37,098 nucleotides of DNA from positions 6,033-43,130 of the forward strand of contig DOKE01000004.1 of assembly GCA_003510895.1 (NCBI GenBank), written 5' to 3'. Positions 1 through 7,072 of the stretch are shown here, one piece after another. Every line of letters begins with the position of its first letter. Position 1 is the first letter of the stretch. A program made the translations under genes and the position numbers. Below the pieces are notes generated by a model that saw only the letters and a program-made list of their open reading frames with translations, searched no databases and was not told the DNA's origin. The DNA comes from Candidatus Moraniibacteriota bacterium. Its GTDB lineage: Bacteria > Patescibacteriota > Minisyncoccia > Moranbacterales > GWC2-37-73.

Positions 1-108
1 ACAGGCGCTGTCCGCGCCTCCAGAAACACCCACCACGATTTTTGATTTTCTTTGCCACAAATCATTCTTGTGAGCGAAATTTTGAACTTTTTTAATCAAA
101 TTCTTCAT
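1..108 (-). CDS. tilS: tRNA(Ile)-lysidine synthase, N-terminal fragment (cut by window edge)
   Basis: This is the first 36 codons of a gene that runs off the left edge. The translation contains the PP-loop ATP-binding signature SGGADS at residues 29-34, preceded by the hydrophobic strand IVVGV. That layout is typical of TilS, which uses ATP and lysine to convert C34 of the AUA-reading tRNA-Ile to lysidine in the cytoplasm. The ATG lies 7 bases after the stop of the kinase-like gene on the same strand. An AAGG ribosome-binding stretch sits in that gap, so the two genes look co-transcribed. Other PP-loop enzymes (TtcA, GuaA-like) share the motif, so the identity rests on the short N-terminus and is not final. 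Confidence 0.72.
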   Translation of the reverse strand, partial: MKNLIKKVQNFAHKNDLWQRKSKIVVGVSGGADSAC

Positions 109-115
109 TAGTGCC

Positions 116-673
116 TTATTTTAGTTTACTTTGAATATATTCCCAGGTTTTTGAAAAAACTTGCTGAGGACTTAAATTAGTTGTATCAATAATAAAATCA
201 AAATTATTTTCATCATAACAATCTTTCTGGTAGTATTTTTGATATCTGAACTTATCACTAACCATTCTTCTTTCATTGCTTTCCAAAACATCTTCCACCG
301 TCTTCATTTCACTGTCTTCATTGCGATTATTATCCGCCTGCAATTCCTTGAAAATTCTCCCAGCTCCTTCCAATTTATCCACCTTGAAATATAATTTCAG
401 AGAATGAGGAATAAGAAACCAACTAGTGCGTCCCTCTATAATGAAATTGTCTTTTTCTTGTCCCATTTTTTTCTGATAATCATCCACTTCTATATCCGTT
501 TCCGGATGAGTTTCTCCATACTTGTTGTATTCAGCCAAAGTCATTCCTTTTTCCTTGGCGGCATTGCGACGAATCTCTCCAATATAAACCCGCTCGAAGC
601 CAAGCTTTTCCGCCAATTTCTTTCCAATAGTGCTTTTTCCGGAACCAGGATCTCCAGTTATTGTTATAATCAT
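116..673 (-). CDS. cytidylate kinase-like P-loop kinase
   Basis: This 185-residue protein begins with a P-loop, GDPGSGKST (residues 7-15). It follows with the EIRR and AEYNKYGE pattern seen in the archaeal-type cytidylate kinase (Cmk/AAA_18-like) family, and has a basic lid-like region around residues 135-150 (ERRMVSDKFRYQKYY). The expected reaction is phosphate transfer from ATP to CMP/dCMP, though a related nucleotide-kinase role cannot be excluded. It has its own likely promoter and lies directly upstream of tilS. The ATG is preceded by only a weak GGA-containing stretch, as for many genes here. Confidence 0.75.
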   Translation of the reverse strand: MIITITGDPGSGKSTIGKKLAEKLGFERVYIGEIRRNAAKEKGMTLAEYNKYGETHPETDIEVDDYQKKMGQEKDNFIIEGRTSWFLIPHSLKLYFKVDKLEGAGRIFKELQADNNRNEDSEMKTVEDVLESNERRMVSDKFRYQKYYQKDCYDENNFDFIIDTTNLSPQQVFSKTWEYIQSKLK

Positions 674-706
674 AATTTTTTATTCCATATCCATTATTAA
701 TTTATA

Positions 707-734
707 ATTATATTATAACTCACTATAAAATCAA
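707..734 (-). promoter_or_regulatory. sigma70-type promoter of the kinase-tilS unit
   Basis: Read on the minus strand, TTGATT (729-734) is followed after 16 bases by TATAAT (707-712); a second overlapping TATAAT occupies 712-717. It sits about 35 bases upstream of the kinase start and downstream of the rpsA terminator, so it would restart transcription for the kinase and tilS. Confidence 0.55.
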
Positions 735-757
735 GTCTAATATGAAACTTCGTTTAC

Positions 758-794
758 AAAAAAGCTGCTAGTTATCACACTGCGCAGCTTTTTT
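758..794 (-). terminator. intrinsic terminator of rpsA
   Basis: AAAAAAGCTGC (758-768) pairs with GCAGCTTTTTT (784-794), giving a stem with A/T-rich flanks on both sides. It would work in either direction, but the only gene ending here is rpsA, whose stop lies 28 bases upstream on the minus strand. Confidence 0.75.
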
Positions 795-821
795 GTTTTT
801 ATCAAGAAAATGTCACTTGCT

Positions 822-2165
822 TTATTTCTTCTTTTCTTTCTTTTTAGGTTTTTCGGTTTTTTCAGCTTTTTCTTCTTTAACTTCCTTTTCTTCAGATTTT
901 TCTTCTTTTTCTTTCTTTTCCGCTTTTTTCTTTTCTCCATCCTTAACCAACATCAAGCCCATTCTATGACTTTTTGATTCAATGGAAAGAATTTTCCATT
1001 TAAACATTCCTCCGGCATAGAGAACTTCGTCCATTTTCTTTCCGGGATACACTTCTTGGAATTCACTTACGTGAGCCAAACCGTGAATATCCTTGTCAAG
1101 GTAAACAAAAGATCCAAAAGGATTGATCTTGTCAACTTTTCCTTCCACAATATCGCCAACTTTGTATTTCTTTTCAATTTCGCTCCAAGGATCTTTTGCT
1201 AAAGCCTTCATTGAAAGAGAAATTCTCGTATCATCAATTCCAATAATTTTTGCTCTTACTTTGTCTCCGGTTTTAACAATATCTCTTGGATTTTCAATAA
1301 GTTGCCACGCCAATTCAGAAATATGAACCAATCCTTCCAAATTGTCTCCGTCATTGCCGGCGCTGTTTTTAATAGGGGATGGAAATTTAACAAAGGCTCC
1401 AAAGTCAACCACGCCGCTAATTTCACCTTCAATAATATCGCCCACATCAAGCTTGGAAATAACTTCTTTTTCTTTTTCACTGGAAGCCGCTCTTTCACTG
1501 ACAATAAGCTTTTCTGAATCTTTATCCGCATCAATAATTCTAACTCTGATTTCCTGTCCAATAATTTTCTTGAGAAGTTCAAGAATTTTATTCTTATCGC
1601 CATCTTCAACACGAGGATAATGCTCGCCGGAAAGCTGAGAAACTGGTAAAAATCCGGTAATTCCATTAACCTCCACCATTAATCCTCCTTTGTTCGCATC
1701 CAAAACTTTGGTTGAAATAATATCACCAATAGTCATTTTGGAATCAAGATCATCCCAAGCGCGTTCATAGGAGGCTTCCCTGATGGAAAGTTCAATTAAT
1801 CCATCTTCGTTTTCTATTTCAACAAGCGTGGCGCTAACTTTGTCGCCCACTTTTATTTTTTCTGTGACTAATCCATCCTTTATTTCTTTCCCCATAACAA
1901 TACCTGTTCCGAGGGGACCAAGATCCAATAAAATAGAATTGGAGCTAATATGAACAATTGTTCCTTCCAAAACATCTCCAGCCTGAGGAATTTCTACTGG
2001 ACTATTTTTCAAAAGTTCTTCCATTGGCGATTCTTCTTTCATAACTTTAGCCAGAACTTTTTTTACTTTCTTCACGTCTTTTTTTATTTCTTCCTCAACA
2101 CCTTCTTTTATTTTGTCCACTTCTTCAGCCAATTTGTCCAAAATATCTTTTTTCTTTGTAGCCAT
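822..2165 (-). CDS. rpsA: 30S ribosomal protein S1
   Basis: This 447-residue protein has four S1 RNA-binding repeats at about residues 62-130, 146-226, 241-321 and 336-408. The third carries the classic DFGAFVKF and GLVHISEL pattern. It helps load mRNA on the 30S subunit. Enterobacterial S1 has six repeats, so this is a short form. The first 58 residues are charged and probably helical. The tail from about residue 410 is almost entirely Lys and Glu. No Shine-Dalgarno sequence precedes the ATG; instead a 7-bp repeat array lies immediately upstream. A TTGCCA-type promoter lies about 230 bases upstream, leaving a long structured leader. A terminator follows the stop. Confidence 0.93.
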   Translation of the reverse strand: MATKKKDILDKLAEEVDKIKEGVEEEIKKDVKKVKKVLAKVMKEESPMEELLKNSPVEIPQAGDVLEGTIVHISSNSILLDLGPLGTGIVMGKEIKDGLVTEKIKVGDKVSATLVEIENEDGLIELSIREASYERAWDDLDSKMTIGDIISTKVLDANKGGLMVEVNGITGFLPVSQLSGEHYPRVEDGDKNKILELLKKIIGQEIRVRIIDADKDSEKLIVSERAASSEKEKEVISKLDVGDIIEGEISGVVDFGAFVKFPSPIKNSAGNDGDNLEGLVHISELAWQLIENPRDIVKTGDKVRAKIIGIDDTRISLSMKALAKDPWSEIEKKYKVGDIVEGKVDKINPFGSFVYLDKDIHGLAHVSEFQEVYPGKKMDEVLYAGGMFKWKILSIESKSHRMGLMLVKDGEKKKAEKKEKEEKSEEKEVKEEKAEKTEKPKKKEKKK

Positions 2166-2173
2166 ACTATTTT

Positions 2174-2208
2174 AGTAACCAGTAACTGGTAATCAATAAC
2201 CAGTAACT
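2174..2208. repeat. tandem 7-bp repeat array (five units)
   Basis: Five consecutive heptamers fit here in register. AGTAACC and AGTAACT come first, then a diverged GGTAATC and AATAACC, then AGTAACT again. The 14-base string TAACCAGTAACTGG occurs at 2176-2189 and again exactly 21 bases later at 2197-2210. The array occupies the place where the rpsA ribosome binding site would normally be. Confidence 0.75.
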
Positions 2209-2226
2209 GGAACATTCTTACTTAAT

Positions 2227-2358
2227 GCGAACGCGCCTGTTCGCTTTTAATAATTAAAAATGACGCTTAATATAACAAAAAATTCCCATTTAAAGCGGAA
2301 ATTATTACTAAGACAATTGTGGAATTGAAGACCTATTTAATTTAAATAAGCATTCCAC
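2227..2358 (-). promoter_or_regulatory. rpsA leader with two hairpins
   Basis: The rpsA leader, within the 422-base gap between rpsA and the next gene, has two clear inverted repeats. One is GCGAAC (2227-2232) with GTTCGC (2239-2244). The other is a longer one, GTGGAAT (2319-2325) with ATTCCAC (2352-2358), whose loop contains a further AT-rich inverted repeat. S1 is autogenously controlled through its leader in Escherichia coli; a similar role here is an inference. Confidence 0.45.
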
Positions 2359-2395
2359 GTATTAAATTTTCTTAATAATTATTTACCTTAGAACC

Positions 2396-2424
2396 AGTCT
2401 ACACTAATATCCTATTTTTGGCAA
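2396..2424 (-). promoter_or_regulatory. rpsA promoter (TTGCCA type)
   Basis: On the minus strand TTGCCA (2419-2424), 17 bases, then TAGACT (2396-2401). The string CTTGCCAAAAAT spanning the -35 box recurs at the promoters of rpsO and rpsT. Confidence 0.6.
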
Positions 2425-2440
2425 GTATTGTAATTACATC

Positions 2441-2470
2441 TCGACAAGAACCGTTTTTTAATGCTAGGAT
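2441..2470 (+). promoter_or_regulatory. divergent promoter of the MBL-fold/gyrA group
   Basis: TCGACA (2441-2446), an 18-base spacer ending in TGC (extended -10), then TAGGAT (2465-2470). It is back to back with the rpsA promoter and lies 117 bases before the metallo-beta-lactamase-fold gene. Confidence 0.45.
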
Positions 2471-2540
2471 AAATATGAAGCGCACAAGGCTATATGAAAC
2501 GCGGCACAAAACAAGCTTGCGAAGAATTTTGTGTTATTGC

Positions 2541-2561
2541 GCGTTATGCGTTATGCAATAT
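2541..2561. repeat. short 7-bp repeat (three units)
   Basis: GCGTTAT occurs twice in tandem (2541-2547, 2548-2554), followed by the diverged unit GCAATAT. It lies in the 5' leader of the next plus-strand gene. It is short, and is listed because other 7-bp arrays occur in the window. Confidence 0.4.
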
Positions 2562-2587
2562 CTGTTTAATTTATAATTTTAGAAACT

Positions 2588-3247
2588 ATGAACATACAAT
2601 ATTACGGGCATTCTTGTTTCAAATTTACCGTCAAACCCGCCGGACGAGCAACAGAAGATATCACTCTTTTTGTTGACCCCTTCGACAAAGAAGCCGGTCT
2701 TCGACCACCGCAAGGACAAGCTGACGTAATTTTAGTTTCTCATAATCATCGGGATCACAGCAATATTTCCGCTCTGAAAGGAGAGCCGATTGTCATAGAA
2801 AACCCAGGAGAATATTCTGTCAAAGGCATCAATGTTGTCGGATTAGATTCTTTTCATGACGACAAAGAGGGGGCAGAGAGAGGAAAAAATACTATTTTTA
2901 TTTTTGAAACCGAGGGACTTAAAATTTGTCACTTGGGAGATTTGGGGTGTGATCTATCGCCTAAACAAATGGATGAAATCTATGGGACAGATATTTTATT
3001 GATTCCGGTGGGAGGAAAATATACTATTGACGGGAAAAAAGCGGCTGAAATTGTCAGAAAAGTTGAACCAATTATTGTGATTCCTATGCACTACAAAATG
3101 CCTGAATCAAACATAGACATTAATGATGAAAAAGATTTTTGTGATGCTATGGGCTCCTGTCCGAAACAAAAAGTTTCCAAATTAAATATAAAAAAGAAAG
3201 ATTTGGAAGAAAAGAAATTGGAAGTAATTTTAATGGAAAATGAATAA
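2588..3247 (+). CDS. metallo-beta-lactamase-fold hydrolase
   Basis: This 219-residue MBL-fold protein carries the metal ligands of the superfamily: HNHRDH (residues 52-57), H115 and D118 in CHLGD, and H168 in IPMHYK. It begins with MNIQYYGHSCF, which matches the small UPF0173/UlaG-like branch of Zn-dependent hydrolases. The substrate is not predictable. It is probably cytosolic, since no signal peptide is visible. It is the first gene of a plus-strand run leading through a small membrane protein to gyrA. The C-terminus is Lys/Glu-rich. Confidence 0.85.
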   Translation: MNIQYYGHSCFKFTVKPAGRATEDITLFVDPFDKEAGLRPPQGQADVILVSHNHRDHSNISALKGEPIVIENPGEYSVKGINVVGLDSFHDDKEGAERGKNTIFIFETEGLKICHLGDLGCDLSPKQMDEIYGTDILLIPVGGKYTIDGKKAAEIVRKVEPIIVIPMHYKMPESNIDINDEKDFCDAMGSCPKQKVSKLNIKKKDLEEKKLEVILMENE

Positions 3248-3270
3248 TATTTTCGTCAATAGAAAATAAA

Positions 3271-3420
3271 ATGGGAATACAAAATAAATTGGAAGAAATA
3301 CGAAAAAAACCGACGCATATCCGAGAAAGATATGTCTGGGTTTCTGTTGCGCTTTGTATGACATTCGTTATTACTATCTGGTTTTTTTCCGCAAAAGAAA
3401 TGCTTAGGTTTGATTTTTAA
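3271..3420 (+). CDS. small single-helix membrane protein (49 aa)
   Basis: The ATG at 3271 opens 49 codons ending in TAA. The product has a charged N-terminus (residues 1-20, including EEIRKKPTHIRERY), one hydrophobic helix (about residues 22-40) and a short tail. It is 23 bases after the MBL-fold gene and 24 bases before gyrA, in the same direction. From memory, similar small proteins with a KPxHxRxR motif before a helix are frequent in Parcubacteria; I cannot check this here. The function is unknown. Confidence 0.65.
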   Translation: MGIQNKLEEIRKKPTHIRERYVWVSVALCMTFVITIWFFSAKEMLRFDF

Positions 3421-3444
3421 AATATTATTTTAGATAGAAAAAAT

Positions 3445-5898
3445 ATGAAACAAGAACAAATGGAATTTGCCTCAGGAATTGTGCATCCCAGAGCTCTCAC
3501 TGAAGAAGTTCAACAATCCTACCTCGACTACGCGATGAGCGTGATTGTTTCGCGCGCTCTTCCGGATATTCGCGATGGTCTCAAACCAGTACATCGACGA
3601 ATTTTATACTCTATGTGGGAAAGTGGTCTGAGATCAAGCGCTAAGTTCCGAAAATCAGCTACGGTAGTCGGAGAAGTGTTGGGTAAGTATCATCCACACG
3701 GAGATACTGCTGTTTATGATTCAATGGTGCGTATGGCTCAAGATTTTTCCTTGAGATATCCACTGATCTGGGGACAAGGAAACTTTGGCTCAATGGATGG
3801 GGATGGAGCAGCTGCTTATCGTTACACAGAAGCCAAGCTCAAAACGATTGCCGAGGAAATGCTTTTTGATATTGAAAAAGATACGGTTGATTTTGTTCCT
3901 AATTATGACGGGGTTCACAAAGAACCGGTTGTTCTGCCTGCCAAACTTCCGCAACTTTTGCTAAATGGAACAATGGGTATCGCTGTTGGTATGGCCACCA
4001 ATATTCCTCCGCACAATTTGGGAGAACTAGTTGGAGCTATCGAACATCTTATTGACAATCCGGAAGCAACCGTGGATGATTTGTTGAAATTTGTAAAAGG
4101 ACCGGATTTTCCAACCGGAGGATTACTCTATGACGGACCGGGATTAAAAGATGCCTACCAGACAGGCAAAGGAAAGATTGTAACTCGTTCCAAAACAGAC
4201 ATTGTTGAAACAAAATCAGGAATGTTTCAAATCATTGTTTCAGAGATTACCTATGCCACCAACAAGTCTGCGCTGATAACTAAAATGGCCGATCTTGTTC
4301 GAGAAGGAAAACTACTTGGGATTAGAGATATTCGCGATGAATCGGACAAAGAAGGCGTGCGCATAGTTATTGAATTGAAAAAAGATGCCTATCCTCAAAA
4401 AATATTGAACAAATTGTATGCAATGACTGATTTGCAAAAGAATTTCAATGTTAATATGTTGGCATTGGTTAACGGAATTGATCCACAAATCCTGAATCTG
4501 AAACTAATTTTGGAACACTTTGTCCTTCATCGACAAAAAGTAGTAACCAGAAGAGCCCAGTTTGAACTCAAGAAAGCTCAAGACCGAGCGCATATATTAG
4601 AAGGACTGAAAAAAGCTCTGGATAATATTGATGATGTTATTGAAACCATCAAAAAATCTCCGACTCGAGAAGAAGCGCACACTAATTTGATGAAAAAATT
4701 CAAACTTTCCGAACGCCAAACAACCGCTATTTTGGAAATGAGATTGCAAACATTGGCCGGATTGGAAAGAAAAAAAATTGAAGATGAATTGGAAGAAAAA
4801 CTCAAATTAATTGCCAAGTTGGAAGACTTGCTTAAATATCCCAAAAAAATACTAGCTGTTATTAAGGATGAATTAGCTGAAATAAGGGAAAAATACGGAG
4901 ACGAAAGAAGAACTAAGGTTATCCGGGGAGGAATACAAGAATTCAAACAAGAAGACTTGATTCCAAATGAAGAAGCTATCATAACAATCACTCAGGATGG
5001 TTATATAAAAAGAATGAATCCTTCCGCTTATAAGGTTCAGAAACGGGGAGGAAAAGGAGTTATGGGAGCAACCACTCGAGAAGGCGATGTTATTGAAAAA
5101 GTTTCCAGCGTTTCCACGCACGACAATCTTATGTTTTTTACCAATTCAGGAAAAGTTTTTCAAACTAAGGCTTACGAAATACCAGAGTCTTCCCGCACAG
5201 CCAAAGGGCAAGCTGTTGTTAATTTCTTGCAACTTTCTCAAGAAGAAAAAATAACCGCTATGATTCCTTACAACAAAGATGTTATCTATAAATTTTTCTT
5301 TATGACAACCACACTGGGAGTCGTGAAAAAAACAAAACTAGAAGACTTTGATAATGTGCGCAGAAGCGGATTGATTGCTATCGGGCTGGATGCTGGCGAT
5401 ACGCTTAATTGGGTTAGTGCCACAACAGGAACAGATGAAGTAATAATAAGCACTGCTCAGGGACAAGCCATTCGTTTCAAAGAATCAGATGTTCGACCTA
5501 TGGGAAGAAATGCAGCTGGTGTTCGTGGAATAAAACTAAAAGGCAATGACCGTGTAGTTGGAATGGACACTGTCGCAAAAGGACAACCAGGAAATCAACT
5601 TTTGATAATTACCTCTAATGGTTTTGGAAAAAGAACTGATTTGAAATTCTACAAAATACAAAAACGTGGAGGCTCCGGAATAAAAACAGCTAAGATAACT
5701 TCCAAAACCGGCCCAATGGTTGGAGGAGGACTGCTTAATCTTGACGAAATTGAAGGAGATTTCATTATCACATCCAACAAGGGACAAATAATCAGAATTC
5801 CTTTGGCCAGCATATCTGTCTTGGGACGCGCTACACAAGGAGTAAGAATTATGAAACCGCAAGCCGGAGATCAGGTCTCCGCTGCCGCTATTTTATAA
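3445..5898 (+). CDS. gyrA: DNA gyrase subunit A
   Basis: This 817-residue type IIA topoisomerase subunit cuts and rejoins DNA during negative supercoiling with GyrB. The catalytic tyrosine is Y127 in RYTEAKL. The quinolone-determining region reads HPHGDTAVYD: the position equivalent to E. coli Ser83 is Thr88, and the Asp87 equivalent is kept. The C-terminal wrapping domain has the GyrA box QKRGGKG at residue 532, which separates it from ParC, and a second related motif QKRGGSG at residue 739. gyrB is not in the window. It follows the small membrane protein, and an rpsO promoter begins just after its stop. Confidence 0.95.
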   Translation: MKQEQMEFASGIVHPRALTEEVQQSYLDYAMSVIVSRALPDIRDGLKPVHRRILYSMWESGLRSSAKFRKSATVVGEVLGKYHPHGDTAVYDSMVRMAQDFSLRYPLIWGQGNFGSMDGDGAAAYRYTEAKLKTIAEEMLFDIEKDTVDFVPNYDGVHKEPVVLPAKLPQLLLNGTMGIAVGMATNIPPHNLGELVGAIEHLIDNPEATVDDLLKFVKGPDFPTGGLLYDGPGLKDAYQTGKGKIVTRSKTDIVETKSGMFQIIVSEITYATNKSALITKMADLVREGKLLGIRDIRDESDKEGVRIVIELKKDAYPQKILNKLYAMTDLQKNFNVNMLALVNGIDPQILNLKLILEHFVLHRQKVVTRRAQFELKKAQDRAHILEGLKKALDNIDDVIETIKKSPTREEAHTNLMKKFKLSERQTTAILEMRLQTLAGLERKKIEDELEEKLKLIAKLEDLLKYPKKILAVIKDELAEIREKYGDERRTKVIRGGIQEFKQEDLIPNEEAIITITQDGYIKRMNPSAYKVQKRGGKGVMGATTREGDVIEKVSSVSTHDNLMFFTNSGKVFQTKAYEIPESSRTAKGQAVVNFLQLSQEEKITAMIPYNKDVIYKFFFMTTTLGVVKKTKLEDFDNVRRSGLIAIGLDAGDTLNWVSATTGTDEVIISTAQGQAIRFKESDVRPMGRNAAGVRGIKLKGNDRVVGMDTVAKGQPGNQLLIITSNGFGKRTDLKFYKIQKRGGSGIKTAKITSKTGPMVGGGLLNLDEIEGDFIITSNKGQIIRIPLASISVLGRATQGVRIMKPQAGDQVSAAAIL

Positions 5899-5924
5899 AA
5901 AATTCTATCAAAAATATCAGTCTC

Positions 5925-5953
5925 TTGCCAAAAATCGTCTTTTGTGTCAGTAT
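5925..5953 (+). promoter_or_regulatory. rpsO promoter (TTGCCA type)
   Basis: TTGCCA (5925-5930), 17 bases ending TGT (extended -10), then CAGTAT (5948-5953). The surrounding CTCTTGCCAAAAAT is identical to the rpsT promoter. The leader to the rpsO start is about 75 bases. Confidence 0.55.
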
Positions 5954-6031
5954 TGTCAAGTAGTAAATAATAATTCAACAAGCGTATATTGGTTTCTTCA
6001 CAGAAACGAGTATGCAGCTGGTCTAAAAGCT

Positions 6032-6301
6032 ATGGCTTTAACAAGCAAGCAAAAAGAGAAAGTAACGAAAGAGATAAAGCGTCACGAAAAAGATACTGGA
6101 TCTCCCGAATATCAAATCGCTCTTTTTTCAGAAAAAATAAAAAAATTAACTTCTCATCTAAAGAAAAACAAAAAAGATTTTCATTCCCGCCGAGGACTTC
6201 TCAAGATGGTAGCTAAAAGAAGAAGTCTTATGAGCTATCTTTCAAAAAAAGATGAAAAATCTTATAAAAAAATTGTTAAAAAAATCGGTCTCAAAGGATA
6301 A
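6032..6301 (+). CDS. rpsO: 30S ribosomal protein S15
   Basis: This 89-residue protein is the usual S15 length. It has the conserved pattern KDTGSPEYQIALFSEKI and a C-terminal SRRGLLKMVAKRRSLMSYL stretch that contacts 16S rRNA. The open frame extends upstream to 5942, but the family N-terminus (MALTSKQKE) places the start at 6032. The gene has its own promoter and an intrinsic terminator 5 bases after the stop, so it is probably monocistronic with some read-through. Confidence 0.94.
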   Translation: MALTSKQKEKVTKEIKRHEKDTGSPEYQIALFSEKIKKLTSHLKKNKKDFHSRRGLLKMVAKRRSLMSYLSKKDEKSYKKIVKKIGLKG

Positions 6302-6306
6302 TCCCA

Positions 6307-6340
6307 AACAAAAGGCAGTTCTCACTGTCTTTTGTTTTTA
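6307..6340 (+). terminator. intrinsic terminator of rpsO
   Basis: AACAAAAGGCAG (6307-6318) pairs with CTGTCTTTTGTT (6325-6336), with one G-T pair and a six-base loop, followed by TTTA. Confidence 0.75.
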
Positions 6341-6351
6341 ATAACAAAAAA

Positions 6352-6858
6352 ATGAACATAATTCCAAAAATGAAAGAACAGCGCGTTGGTGTGCTGGTTG
6401 ATGTGCAAAACTTATACTACAGCGCCAAAGCGCTCTATGGTAAAAAAGTTAATTTTCAAAAAATTCTTGAAGAAGCGGTTTCCGGAAGAAAATTAATTCG
6501 CGCTATTGCCTATGGAATAAAAACTATTGAGGGACAAGAAGAAAAGTTTTTTGAAGCCTTGGAAAAACAAGGATTTGAAGTTAAAACCAAGGATTTGCAA
6601 ATATTTCCCGGCGGCGTAAAAAAGGGCGATTGGGATGTTGGCATTACTGTTGACGCTATAAAACTTTCTCGCAATCTTGATGCCATAATTCTTGTTTCCG
6701 GCGACGGAGACTATATTCCCTTGGTAGAATATATTCAAAATACTACCGGTTGCCGAGTGGAAGGCATCGCTTTTTCCGAATCCGCCAGCGGAAAACTTAT
6801 GGAAAAGGTGGATGACTTCGTCAATCTGTCTGAAAACAAGAAAAAGTTCTTGATATAA
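6352..6858 (+). CDS. NYN domain (LabA/DUF88-like) protein
   Basis: This 168-residue NYN-domain protein has a PIN-like nuclease fold. The acidic positions typical of the family are visible: D17 in VLVDVQN, D93/D95/D101 in KGDWDVGITVD, and D118/D120 in SGDGDY. Many family members are predicted metal-dependent RNases. Here the gene lies between rpsO and pnp, which fits RNA processing, but the substrate is unknown. An upstream frame Met is 6352; a second Met at residue 7 is an alternative start. Confidence 0.85.
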   Translation: MNIIPKMKEQRVGVLVDVQNLYYSAKALYGKKVNFQKILEEAVSGRKLIRAIAYGIKTIEGQEEKFFEALEKQGFEVKTKDLQIFPGGVKKGDWDVGITVDAIKLSRNLDAIILVSGDGDYIPLVEYIQNTTGCRVEGIAFSESASGKLMEKVDDFVNLSENKKKFLI

Positions 6859-6877
6859 AAATCATATTTTAGAAAAA

Positions 6878-6981
6878 GCTGCTAAACCCGAGAGCTTAGC
6901 AGCAGTAGCGAAGTTGGGGCAAATTGACAAAACTACTCAAAAAAGCTAAGCTGTAGACACTTAATAATTTAATATTTGCCC
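6878..6981 (+). promoter_or_regulatory. pnp upstream region with competing stems
   Basis: Three inverted repeats overlap in the 214-base gap before pnp. GCTGCTAA (6878-6885) pairs with TTAGCAGC (6896-6903). AGCTTAGC (6893-6900) pairs with GCTAAGCT (6945-6952) and excludes the first. GGGCAAAT (6917-6924) pairs with ATTTGCCC (6974-6981). The promoter of pnp lies inside this region, so the full structure would exist only in read-through RNA from rpsO/NYN. PNPase controls its own mRNA in other bacteria; the same here is inference. Confidence 0.4.
6924..6952 (+). promoter_or_regulatory. pnp promoter
   Basis: A consensus TTGACA (6924-6929), a 17-base spacer and TAAGCT (6947-6952), about 120 bases before the pnp start. 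Confidence 0.55.
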
Positions 6982-7072
6982 TGGTTAATGCGTAACAGGC
7001 ACAATAATGCGTTTAATTTTTGAACTCAATATCGTGTTTATAACGTCATTAGCTCGAGGCTAAACGTTTCTT

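Noticed and set aside
737..940. Lys-rich 67-codon frame on the minus strand near the rpsA end
   Set aside because: It is a shifted reading of the Lys/Glu-rich rpsA tail and runs into the terminator.
2494..2676. 60-codon plus-strand frame upstream of the MBL-fold gene
   Set aside because: It overlaps the MBL-fold gene in another frame, contains the 7-bp repeat and has no protein-like features.
6917..6981. tmRNA-like string (CTAAGC-x-TGTAGA) before pnp
   Set aside because: It resembles the 3' tmRNA region, but there is no T-arm (GGTTCGA-type), no CCA end and no room for the tag frame because the NYN gene lies directly upstream.
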